Positions 1 through 6,553 of a stretch of DNA of 10,993 nucleotides are shown piece by piece (position 1 is the first letter of the stretch; each line of letters begins with the position of its first letter). Origin of the DNA: an uncultured Eubacteriales bacterium. GTDB taxonomy: Bacteria > Bacillota > Clostridia > Oscillospirales > Acutalibacteraceae. The stretch lies in the NCBI GenBank assembly GCA_900317795.1, contig ONIF01000040.1, positions 1 to 10,993 of the forward strand. Reading direction: 5' to 3'. A model generated the notes under the pieces. That model was given only the letters and a program-made list of their open reading frames with translations. It had not been told where the DNA came from and made no database searches. The translations under genes and the position numbers were made by a program.

Positions 1-180
1 TGACGCCATCGTCGTGGAAAACAGGGCGATGCTGGAGGAACTGGGGAGAGATACGACGCCGTGCTGGATGAAACAGGGCGGCCGCGCCGGATGAAACAGG
101 GCGGAGCCGCGCCGGCCGCGATGCAACATGGCAGCCGAGCAGGATGAAACCGCCGGGTCCGCGCCGGCCGTGATGAAAGG
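1..180. other. GC-rich segment of different origin, ending at a sharp composition junction
   Basis: By count, 120 of these 180 bases are G or C (67%), against 20 of 60 (33%) in the next block. The change coincides with the point where the downstream yqfD-like reading frame stops resembling its family: a TGA lies in that frame at 174-176. One plus-strand frame is open from base 2 to a stop at 92-94 and could be the last 30 codons of an unrelated gene (ending in residues MKQGGRAG). Two minus-strand frames are open across the whole segment, so the coding frame cannot be decided. I recognise no product. It may be inserted foreign DNA, a rearrangement breakpoint or a chimeric assembly end; the last is quite possible this close to the edge. 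Confidence 0.6.
66..180. repeat. Degenerate tandem repeats, unit about 23-29 bp
   Basis: The 16-base word GGATGAAACAGGGCGG occurs exactly at 66-81 and 89-104. Shorter or diverged copies of its GATGAAAC core begin at about 120 (GATGCAACATGGC), 143 and 172. Each core is followed by a GC-only stretch related to CCGCGCCGGCC (82-90, 107-117, 159-169). Units are roughly 23, 29, 24 and 28 bp long. The units are not multiples of one codon length and contain TGA, so they are unlikely to encode a regular peptide repeat. They resemble a decayed minisatellite confined to the GC-rich segment. Confidence 0.6.
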
Positions 181-224
181 ACAACAATCGATTTCACAAT
201 AAAGGAGCAGAAGCAATTATAGAG

Positions 225-998
225 ATGATAAAAAATGCCGTTTCCATCAAAGATAACCGTATAAGCTGGATTACTATCAATATAATGGGTACAGATGCGG
301 AAGTGAATATCAGTCCAAACCTTGCCCTAAATATTGACGACAAACAGAAAATCCCTGCAAGCAACATTTTTTCCAACGCTGACGGCACTGTTACACGCAT
401 GGAAGTAAAAAAAGGCTATTCAACCGTAAAAGTCGGTGACGGCATTCATAAAGGTCAGCTTCTTGTAAGCGGTGTAAAAGAATATACCGACGGTTCATCT
501 GCACTTTTTGACAGCGAAGCTCAGATATATGCCAAAACTTTCCGCACCGTCACCATTTCAATTCCCAAGTCCTCCGAAACCCTTGCAAAACAAGATGATA
601 CGATTATCAAAAAAAGTATCAATATCATGGGACTTGCAATCCCTCTGACACTTCAGGGAAATCCCAACGGGGATTATATGAAATCCTCTCAGATACAGCA
701 AATTGATATTCTCAATCACGGCATTCCCGTCTATTTCACTTCGGAAACGTGGCAGAAATATGAAAAACAGCCTGTTCATCTTAATGACAAACAGGCTGAA
801 ACTCTCCTGAAAAACAAGCTTGAATTATATGAACTTTTCATGCTGTACTCCGCCAACAAGGCAACTGTTTTAAATAAAAATCTGAAATTCTCCCAAGACA
901 AAGACAACTATATTTTAACAGCGGAATACACTCTTGAAGAAGATGTCGCACAAAAAAGCGTTATTCAAATCAAAGATACGTCAAATTCGGGCACATAG
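225..998 (+). CDS. yqfD: YqfD-like sporulation protein, C-terminal part only (5' truncated)
   Basis: This matches the C-terminal half of the YqfD family, conserved sporulation membrane proteins of Firmicutes of about 400 residues. The family-like parts are the 'ISWITINIMGTDAEVNI' stretch (residues 13-29), the 'GTVTRMEVKKG..TVKVGD.I.KGQLLVSG' block (about 54-83) and a terminal 'LEEDVA' near residue 237. The usual N-terminal region with the transmembrane segment is absent. The ATG at 225 is probably internal: the frame is open back to 177, the residues encoded at 183-224 still read like YqfD, and the only purine-rich SD candidate (AAAGGAG, 201-207) is 17 bases away, too far. The frame is broken at the GC-rich junction near 180. 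The usual neighbours yqfC and phoH are not seen in the window. Its last 11 codons run antisense into the radical SAM gene. It is probably a gene remnant, or an intact gene cut by a chimeric contig end. Confidence 0.7.
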   Translation: MIKNAVSIKDNRISWITINIMGTDAEVNISPNLALNIDDKQKIPASNIFSNADGTVTRMEVKKGYSTVKVGDGIHKGQLLVSGVKEYTDGSSALFDSEAQIYAKTFRTVTISIPKSSETLAKQDDTIIKKSINIMGLAIPLTLQGNPNGDYMKSSQIQQIDILNHGIPVYFTSETWQKYEKQPVHLNDKQAETLLKNKLELYELFMLYSANKATVLNKNLKFSQDKDNYILTAEYTLEEDVAQKSVIQIKDTSNSGT

Positions 999-1840
999 TC
1001 CTTTTTAGCCGATGACAACTCCTGTACAAAGCCGTCAAGCCCCGTTTCCTCGAAATATTCCAATACCTTTGCATACTCTCTTGATGTAATTTTTCTGTTT
1101 ATCTCGGGAAATTTCTCTGCATTTCCCAAAGGCGTATATTGTGCCATCAAACTCACTAAAATTTCATCTCCGAAATGCTCTTTCAGCAGGTCAAGCACCA
1201 TAATCGAATTTTTTGTATTCTGTGGCAATATCAGATGTCGCACGATAACTCCCTTTTTCATCATGCCTGTTCCGTCAAATTCAGGCTTGCCTGTCTGCCT
1301 ACACATTTCGGAAATTGCCTTTAATGCCGTTTCGGGATAGTTCTCCGCATTGGAATATTTTTTAGCCGTTTCGCCTTTTGCATACTTCATGTCGGGCAAA
1401 TAGATATCCACTATCCCCTCAAGCCTTTTCAGAGTTTCCGCTTTTTCATATCCGCCTGTATTATAAACTATCGGTATTTTCGGCTTATGCATCTCAAAAC
1501 ACTCTATGATACTTTCAATATACGGTGTCGGACTGACTAAATTGATATTATGTACTCCCATATCTTCAAGACGCTTTATATGCTCGGAAAGCTCTTTCAC
1601 ACCGATAATTTTTCCATAACCGCCCGTACTTATCTTTGCATTCTGACAGAACACGCATGACATCACGCACCCCGAAAAAAATACCGCTCCCGAACCTCTT
1701 TCACCGCTGATACATGGTTCTTCCCAATAATGCGGGGCAATTCTTGCCACTTTCGGCAAAGTTCCCTGCCTGCACCAGCCTTTTCCGCTGTCAAGTCCTC
1801 TTTCTGCTCCGCACTCTCTCGGACACAATCTGCATATCAT
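965..1840 (-). CDS. PflX/PflA-like radical SAM protein
   Basis: This 291-residue radical SAM enzyme carries the CX3CX2C motif that holds the 4Fe-4S cluster (C58, C62, C65, in 'GCVMSCVFCQN'). An N-terminal cysteine-rich stretch (C3, C6, C10, C23; 'CRLCPRECG') is typical of the PflX group (COG1313), uncharacterised relatives of pyruvate formate-lyase activase. The middle keeps the family's 'NTGGYE' (about 127-132) and 'DIYLPDMKY' (145-153) blocks. The reaction and substrate are not known for this group, and the glycyl-radical partner usual for true activases is not in the window. I chose the ATG at 1840 because AGGTG precedes it by 6 bases; a GTG nine bases upstream sits inside that Shine-Dalgarno. 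A terminator ends just before the start, so expression needs readthrough or a promoter I cannot identify. The last 34 bases overlap the convergent yqfD-like gene. Confidence 0.85.
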   Translation of the reverse strand: MICRLCPRECGAERGLDSGKGWCRQGTLPKVARIAPHYWEEPCISGERGSGAVFFSGCVMSCVFCQNAKISTGGYGKIIGVKELSEHIKRLEDMGVHNINLVSPTPYIESIIECFEMHKPKIPIVYNTGGYEKAETLKRLEGIVDIYLPDMKYAKGETAKKYSNAENYPETALKAISEMCRQTGKPEFDGTGMMKKGVIVRHLILPQNTKNSIMVLDLLKEHFGDEILVSLMAQYTPLGNAEKFPEINRKITSREYAKVLEYFEETGLDGFVQELSSAKKDYVPEFDVSLI

Positions 1841-1845
1841 AAAAA

Positions 1846-1853
1846 TCACCTTT
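1846..1853 (-). promoter_or_regulatory. Ribosome binding site of the radical SAM gene
   Basis: On the minus strand AAAGGTGA lies 5 bases before the ATG at 1840. It decides the start, because the upstream GTG alternative (1849-1847) is part of this site and has no Shine-Dalgarno of its own. It follows the T-tract of the preceding terminator by only a few bases. Confidence 0.75.
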
Positions 1854-1858
1854 CATCA

Positions 1859-1892
1859 AAAAGACACTGCACAATTCTGCACAGTGTCTTTT
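1859..1892 (-). terminator. Intrinsic terminator after the adhE operon
   Basis: The 11-bp perfect stem is AAAAGACACTG (1859-1869) with CAGTGTCTTTT (1882-1892), around a 12-base loop. Read on the minus strand the hairpin ends in a run of five T. It begins three bases after the stop of the small ADH-like ORF and ends about 16 bases before the radical SAM ATG. The plus strand shows a weaker T-run of four, but no plus-strand gene obviously feeds it. Confidence 0.8.
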
Positions 1893-1895
1893 GTA

Positions 1896-2246
1896 TTATT
1901 CAAAGTCAATCGCCAAATCGGGCAAATTCTCCGACCTGTCTATGATTACCATATCTGCCGACATATCCATAACATCAACGGCTATCTTATAAGCTTGATA
2001 ATCTATTACACACTTTTCGCCTATCTCTATGACAACATCAGGCTCAAAAAGTTTTATTTCATCAAGCAGATTTTCGCCCGTACCGAAATATGTGATATGC
2101 TGTATGCCCAATTCATCAAGCTTTTTCTCGACAAGTGCAGATTGACCTGTCAGAAATGCCCTTTTCATGCCTTTCAGCTCGTCAAGGGCAACAGCCAAAC
2201 TGCCCTCTTTGAAATATATCTTCTTCGGTAAACTGATACAAGACAT
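1896..2246 (-). CDS. Small AdhE-derived protein resembling part of an Fe-alcohol dehydrogenase
   Basis: This 116-residue ORF is a shortened paralogue of the start of the alcohol dehydrogenase half of AdhE next door. Matching blocks are PKKIYFKEG (7-15, against AdhE 459-467), LDELGIQH (43-50, identical to AdhE 505-512) and KLFEPDVVIEIG (65-76, against AdhE 535-546). The NAD-binding GGGS of AdhE (546-549) is replaced by GEKC, and the region with the metal-binding His and Asp residues is missing, so enzymatic activity is unlikely. DNA similarity persists: 25 of 27 bases match between 2097-2123 and 3322-3348. The blocks are about 10 and 8 codons closer together than in AdhE. A GAGG 7 bases before the ATG, a start only 13 bases after the adhE stop and a terminator behind it argue for a translated second cistron. 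A decaying duplicate is the alternative. The function is unknown. Confidence 0.65.
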   Translation of the reverse strand: MSCISLPKKIYFKEGSLAVALDELKGMKRAFLTGQSALVEKKLDELGIQHITYFGTGENLLDEIKLFEPDVVIEIGEKCVIDYQAYKIAVDVMDMSADMVIIDRSENLPDLAIDFE

Positions 2247-2259
2247 TTTACAACCTCAA

Positions 2260-4857
2260 TCACTTTCCATAATAGGCTTTCAAATAAATTTCCTTTATCT
2301 CCGACATCAACGGATATCTCGGATTTGCCCCCGTGCACTGGTCGTCAAATGCATTCTCTACCATTTCATCAAGGCTTGCAAGGAAATCTTCTTCGCTTAC
2401 GCCGTAATCTGCAATGGTCTTTTTAATTCCGCAACGTTCTTTGAGTTCCTCTATTTTCCGGAGGAATATTTCAAAAGTTTCGTTGTCATCTTTGCCGGCA
2501 AATCCCAAAAATCTTGCACATTCGCAATATCTTTCCAGTGTATGCGGATATTTGTACTGTGAGAACGTACCCATTTTGGGCGGTACGGGGTCTGCATTGT
2601 ATCTCATAATATAAGTGATAAGCAATGCATTGGCAACACCGTGTGCAATGTGATGATATGCACCAAGCTTGTGTGCCATAGAGTGACAAACTCCCAAGAA
2701 TGCATTGGCAAAAGCCATACCTGCCATTGTTGAGGCTGTTGCCATTTTTTCTCTTGCAATGGGGTCATTTGCACCGTTTTCATACGCTGACGGCAAGTAT
2801 GCAAATATGCTTTTCATCGCCTGCAATGCCAATCCGTCTGTATATTCCGTTGCCATGATAGAAGCGTATGCTTCAAGGGCGTGTGTCAATGCGTCAATGC
2901 CCGATGCACTCGTCAAGCCTTTCGGCTGGTTCATCATGTTATCAGCGTCAACGATTGCCATATTCGGCAAAAGCTCATAATCTGCAAGGGGATATTTTAT
3001 ATGCGTTGTTTCGTCTGTGATAACGGCAAAAGGTGTTACTTCCGAACCTGTTCCGGATGATGTCGGAACGGCTACAAAATACGCTTTTTCTCCCATTTTC
3101 GGGAACGGGCATATTCTCTTTCTTATATCCATGAAACGCATAGCCATGTCCATAAAATCTGTTTCGGGGTGTTCATAGAGTACCCACATGATTTTACCTG
3201 CGTCCATTGCAGAACCTCCGCCCAATGCAATGATTACATCAGGCTCAAACAATTTCATAGCTGCCGCACCCTCTTTTGCAGAGGCAAGAGTTGGGTCAGG
3301 CTGTACGTCATAGAAACAAGTATGCTGAATGCCCAATTCGTCAAGCTTGCTTTCGATAGGCTTTACATAGCCGTTTTTATAAAGAAAACTGTCTGTTACA
3401 ATAAATGCTTTTTTCTTGCCCATCATGCCAAGTTCATCAAGTGCCAACGGCATACAGCCCTTTTTGAAATAGACTTTCTGAGGAGTTCTGAACCAAAGCA
3501 TATTTTCACGACGTTCCGCAACTCTCTTGATATTCAGAAGATGTTTTACACCGACATTTTCCGAAACGGAGTTTCCGCCCCATGAACCGCATCCCAATGT
3601 CATGGACGGGGTAAGAGCAAAGTTATACAAATCGCCTATACCGCCATGTGATGACGGAGTATTTATCACGATACGACAAGTTTTCATTGCATGATAATGC
3701 TTTTCAATTTTTTCTGTCTGTGCAGGGTGTATGAAAAGAGAAGAAGTATGACCATAACCGCCGTCTGCAACAAGCTGTGCAGCCTTTGCAAGTGCTTCAT
3801 CAAATGTTTCAGCTTTATACATACCCAAAACGGGCGACAACTTTTCATGTGCAAATTCTTCGCTTATATCAACGCTTTCCACTTCACCGATAAGAACCTT
3901 TGTCTTTTCGGGCACTTCCACGCCTGCCAGCTGTGCTATTTTATAGGCTGACTGTCCGACAATTCTCGCATTCAGAGAGCCGTTTATTAAAATCGTCTTT
4001 CTTACTTTGTCAATTTCATCATCTTTGAGGAAGTAACAGCCCCTTGCGGCAAACTCTTTTTTAACCTCATCATAAATATCCGCAAGAACTGTTACACTCT
4101 GCTCTGACGCACATATCATGCCATTGTCAAAGGTCTTTGAATGAATGATAGAATTGACGGCAACTTTTATGTCAGCCGTACTGTCTATGATAACAGGTGT
4201 ATTTCCTGCACCAACGCCCAATGCAGGCTTTCCCGATGAATAGGCGGATTTTACCATACCCGGACCACCTGTTGCAAGGATAGTATCCGAATTTCTCATA
4301 AGAGCGTTAGTCAATTCCAATGACGGCACATCTATCCACCCAATGATATTTTCGGGTGCACCTGCCTTTACAGCCGCTTCAAGAACGATTTTAGCCGCTG
4401 CAATCGTTGATTTTTTTGCACGGGGGTGAGGGCTTATAATAATGCCGTTTCTTGTTTTCAAGCATATCAAAGCCTTGAAAATTGCCGTTGAAGTCGGGTT
4501 TGTAGTAGGAATGACTGCACCGATAATGCCGATAGGCTCTGCAATTTCCGTCAAGCCAAATGCTGTATCACGGCTGATTACTCCACAAGTTTTCGTATCT
4601 TTATACTTATTGTAAATATACTCTGCCGCATAGTGATTTTTGATTACTTTATCCTCAACAATACCCATGCCTGTTTCCTCAACAGCCATTTTGGCAAGAG
4701 GAATACGAGCCATATTCGCAGCTATTGCAGCCGCCTTAAAAATTTTATCAACCTGTTCCTGAGAGTACTCCGCAAATTTTTTTTGTGCCTCTCTCACCTG
4801 TGAGAGTTTCTTTTCAAAGCTTTCAATATCGCTTACTTCAAATATATTATTCTCCAT
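2260..4857 (-). CDS. adhE: Bifunctional acetaldehyde/alcohol dehydrogenase AdhE
   Basis: AdhE reduces acetyl-CoA to acetaldehyde and then to ethanol, using two NADH, to regenerate NAD+ in fermentation. The 865 residues fit the usual length (E. coli about 890). The N-terminal CoA-acylating aldehyde dehydrogenase (about 1-440) has the catalytic cysteine C249 in 'NGMICASEQS' and a glycine-rich 'ATGGPGMV' block (195-202). A linker (about 440-456) leads to the iron-dependent alcohol dehydrogenase, with GGGS at 546-549, 'PTSSGTGSE' at 598-606, and metal ligands that by family position are D655, H659, H725 and H739. AdhE of this type forms cytoplasmic helical filaments (spirosomes). GGAGG lies 9 bases before the ATG. 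The gene has its own strong promoter and is followed after 13 bases by the small ADH-like ORF. No frameshift or missing catalytic residue was seen. Confidence 0.97.
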   Translation of the reverse strand: MENNIFEVSDIESFEKKLSQVREAQKKFAEYSQEQVDKIFKAAAIAANMARIPLAKMAVEETGMGIVEDKVIKNHYAAEYIYNKYKDTKTCGVISRDTAFGLTEIAEPIGIIGAVIPTTNPTSTAIFKALICLKTRNGIIISPHPRAKKSTIAAAKIVLEAAVKAGAPENIIGWIDVPSLELTNALMRNSDTILATGGPGMVKSAYSSGKPALGVGAGNTPVIIDSTADIKVAVNSIIHSKTFDNGMICASEQSVTVLADIYDEVKKEFAARGCYFLKDDEIDKVRKTILINGSLNARIVGQSAYKIAQLAGVEVPEKTKVLIGEVESVDISEEFAHEKLSPVLGMYKAETFDEALAKAAQLVADGGYGHTSSLFIHPAQTEKIEKHYHAMKTCRIVINTPSSHGGIGDLYNFALTPSMTLGCGSWGGNSVSENVGVKHLLNIKRVAERRENMLWFRTPQKVYFKKGCMPLALDELGMMGKKKAFIVTDSFLYKNGYVKPIESKLDELGIQHTCFYDVQPDPTLASAKEGAAAMKLFEPDVIIALGGGSAMDAGKIMWVLYEHPETDFMDMAMRFMDIRKRICPFPKMGEKAYFVAVPTSSGTGSEVTPFAVITDETTHIKYPLADYELLPNMAIVDADNMMNQPKGLTSASGIDALTHALEAYASIMATEYTDGLALQAMKSIFAYLPSAYENGANDPIAREKMATASTMAGMAFANAFLGVCHSMAHKLGAYHHIAHGVANALLITYIMRYNADPVPPKMGTFSQYKYPHTLERYCECARFLGFAGKDDNETFEIFLRKIEELKERCGIKKTIADYGVSEEDFLASLDEMVENAFDDQCTGANPRYPLMSEIKEIYLKAYYGK

Positions 4858-4898
4858 ATCATTTTACCTCCGTTTAAAAATGATTTCGTTATACTTTT

Positions 4899-4927
4899 AT
4901 TATAGTCGATTGTTCAAATATCGTCAA
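4899..4927 (-). promoter_or_regulatory. Sigma-A type promoter of adhE
   Basis: On the minus strand the -35 box TTGACG (4927-4922) is followed by a 17-base spacer (4921-4905) and a perfect -10 box TATAAT (4904-4899). The expected start near 4892 leaves a leader of about 35 bases before the ATG at 4857. The -35 box and part of the spacer lie within or at the edge of the 3' end of the upstream membrane protein gene (stop 4916-4914). A weak Rex-like inverted pattern, TTGTTCA-N4-TCGTCAA read on the plus strand (4910-4927), covers the -35 and spacer. Its first half fits the known Rex half-site at 6 of 7 positions and the second at 4 of 7, so redox control is only a suggestion. Confidence 0.75.
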
Positions 4928-5846
4928 TATTGTTTTGCATATTTTTCTTTGTTTCGAGCATTTTAATAACGGTACTTCTTTTTACCATTCTGCCCTTTAG
5001 TGAAACATATTCATTTTTATCGCCTTTTGAGAGTATTTCCAACTCTTCTATTGTAATCGCCTTTTCATTTTCGGCAAGTTCCTTTTTTATATCGGATTTT
5101 CTTTTCTCCTCTGCATAGGGCTTTATGACAGCTTTTTCTATGGTCTGATAGGAATTGTATATGCATATATGCGACATCAACACAGGCAAAAATAAGATTG
5201 TCATAACCCCAAGCACTATAAAAAATATCAGCCAGCTGTTTGACATCATTAAAACCGAGGTCACTACTGCAATGATAAATAACAGAGATACAAGCGTCTT
5301 TAAATGCTGTAAAATACCGCCCGTCACAAGCATGACGGCATTTTTCAGCATTTCACTCATTTTCAAATCAACCGTCACCGCCATTGTCACAAGTGACAGT
5401 TCAACAAACATGAAAAACAATCCAGCTATCAAGCTCATTATCAAATAAAATATGACAATCGGTTTATCAAGATTTTCCCTAAAATATGCAAACGTGATAT
5501 ACAGTCCCAATGACACTATATATACAATTACACCGTTTACCGAAAAGAATTTCCAATTCTCCTTTATTCCCTTAATAAAATCTCCATAGGGCTTTATTTG
5601 CTGTCTTGCAGTCAGCTTTCTGCATATATACATAAGCCCTGCCGTAAAAGGCGACATCAAAGGCACTATCAAAAACAGCCCGAATAAATTCATTTCGCCC
5701 GTTAATTTGAACATCAGCATGATTATTCCCAGAAATACCGCCAACGGTATGCAGTAAAGCAAATTTGCGAGTGTCACTTTTCCGATACTGTCAAAATACC
5801 CTTTCATAAAATCCGTCAAGCCGTATTTTCTCTGTCCCTGAGCCAT
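4914..5846 (-). CDS. YesL/DUF624-like multi-pass membrane protein
   Basis: This 310-residue integral membrane protein has about six hydrophobic segments (roughly 22-46, 54-75, 103-120, 129-152, 183-200 and 204-228). It ends in a charged cytoplasmic-looking tail of about 75 residues rich in Lys and Glu. The order 'LLYCIPLAVFLG', then 'PLMSPFTAGLMYICRKL', then 'GDFIKGIKENWKFF' (about 88-101) recalls the YesL/DUF624 family, whose role is unknown but which often sits near carbohydrate uptake genes; no such genes are here. Family members are usually near 210 residues, so the C-terminal tail is an extension. The start has a poor Shine-Dalgarno (GTGG, 7 bases before the ATG). It follows the SpoIIM-like gene by 24 bases and is probably in the same transcript. 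No terminator separates it from adhE, so readthrough into adhE is possible. Confidence 0.55.
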   Translation of the reverse strand: MAQGQRKYGLTDFMKGYFDSIGKVTLANLLYCIPLAVFLGIIMLMFKLTGEMNLFGLFLIVPLMSPFTAGLMYICRKLTARQQIKPYGDFIKGIKENWKFFSVNGVIVYIVSLGLYITFAYFRENLDKPIVIFYLIMSLIAGLFFMFVELSLVTMAVTVDLKMSEMLKNAVMLVTGGILQHLKTLVSLLFIIAVVTSVLMMSNSWLIFFIVLGVMTILFLPVLMSHICIYNSYQTIEKAVIKPYAEEKRKSDIKKELAENEKAITIEELEILSKGDKNEYVSLKGRMVKRSTVIKMLETKKNMQNNIDDI

Positions 5847-5870
5847 ATTTTTACCACGTTCCTTTTATCC

Positions 5871-6497
5871 TCAAAATTTGAATATCCACGAAAAACATAC
5901 TGCAAATATCACATCAAGTACTGCCGACACCACGCATAAACACAACATCAACAGCATGGTTTTCAAATATTTTTTCATCTGTATATGCATATCGTCTTTC
6001 ACTTCGCTTCTCGTAAAAAGCCCTGCCATTTTTAAAGAGTTTCCCATAGCCTCCATTGATGCATACGATATGACAAGTGCAGACAAAAACGCTCCGGGCA
6101 ATACAACAAGCAAATTATATCCCACTCCATAAAAGCCGTATATTCCATATAACCAGCCTGCCGACAAGCCATAGCCATACCCTTTAAAAAACGGTACTGC
6201 CCATGCAAAAAATCCGCCCCAAAGTGACAATCCCAATAAAAATATGACGGCAAGAAATATTACGTATGAACCGAATGACGATACAAATGCAGAAATCAAT
6301 CCCTGTGAACATCTGACATTATAGTTTGTCTGAAAAATAAAGTCAAGCCTTTTCATCATTTCATCATCGGCATTCCTGCCCGAAATCGCCCCGAACACGA
6401 TTCCCGTGAAAAGCACTATGCAGAATATCATCAATATCCCGCTTTTCCTTGACCTTACCCCGACTTTCAACGGACTTGAAAATATTATCTTCTTCAT
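5871..6497 (-). CDS. spoIIM: SpoIIM-like (DUF95) membrane protein
   Basis: At 208 residues with about five membrane segments (20-42, about 70-92, 93-115, 125-147 and 179-203), this matches the size and layout of stage II sporulation protein M. SpoIIM is part of the DMP peptidoglycan machinery that drives engulfment of the forespore in Bacillus. Shared features are a 'GIVFGAISG' motif at the end of the first membrane segment (32-40), 'LLGLSLWG' in the second and 'FFKGYGYGLSAGWLYG' (103-118) in the position of SpoIIM's 'FLKGMVVGF'. The DUF95 family also includes non-sporulation members, so the exact role is uncertain. I chose the ATG at 6497, which has GGAGA 8 bases upstream; a longer frame would start at a TTG (6512) overlapping that site. 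It lies 56 bases after metH without a clear terminator. Confidence 0.65.
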   Translation of the reverse strand: MKKIIFSSPLKVGVRSRKSGILMIFCIVLFTGIVFGAISGRNADDEMMKRLDFIFQTNYNVRCSQGLISAFVSSFGSYVIFLAVIFLLGLSLWGGFFAWAVPFFKGYGYGLSAGWLYGIYGFYGVGYNLLVVLPGAFLSALVISYASMEAMGNSLKMAGLFTRSEVKDDMHIQMKKYLKTMLLMLCLCVVSAVLDVIFAVCFSWIFKF

Positions 6498-6505
6498 AAA
6501 CACTT

Positions 6506-6510
6506 TCTCC
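6506..6510 (-). promoter_or_regulatory. Ribosome binding site of the SpoIIM-like gene
   Basis: GGAGA on the minus strand lies 8 bases before the ATG at 6497. It sets this start over the in-frame TTG at 6512-6510, which overlaps the site and would add five residues. Confidence 0.7.
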
Positions 6511-6553
6511 AATATATTTTTCTAAATGTTTATGAAAAACCCTCCGCAAAAAT

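Noticed and set aside
225..227. ATG at 225 as the genuine start of a complete gene
   Set aside because: Family-like sequence continues upstream in frame, and the nearest SD-like motif is 17 bases away, so this Met is probably internal to a truncated YqfD.
3169..3585. 138-codon open frame on the plus strand
   Set aside because: It is antisense to the ADH half of adhE, whose motifs are all intact. Its cysteine- and phenylalanine-rich content is typical of a reverse-complement shadow.
6498..6553. Terminator between metH and the SpoIIM-like gene
   Set aside because: Only a five-base TTTTC/GAAAA pairing is visible with no GC stem, which is too weak to call.
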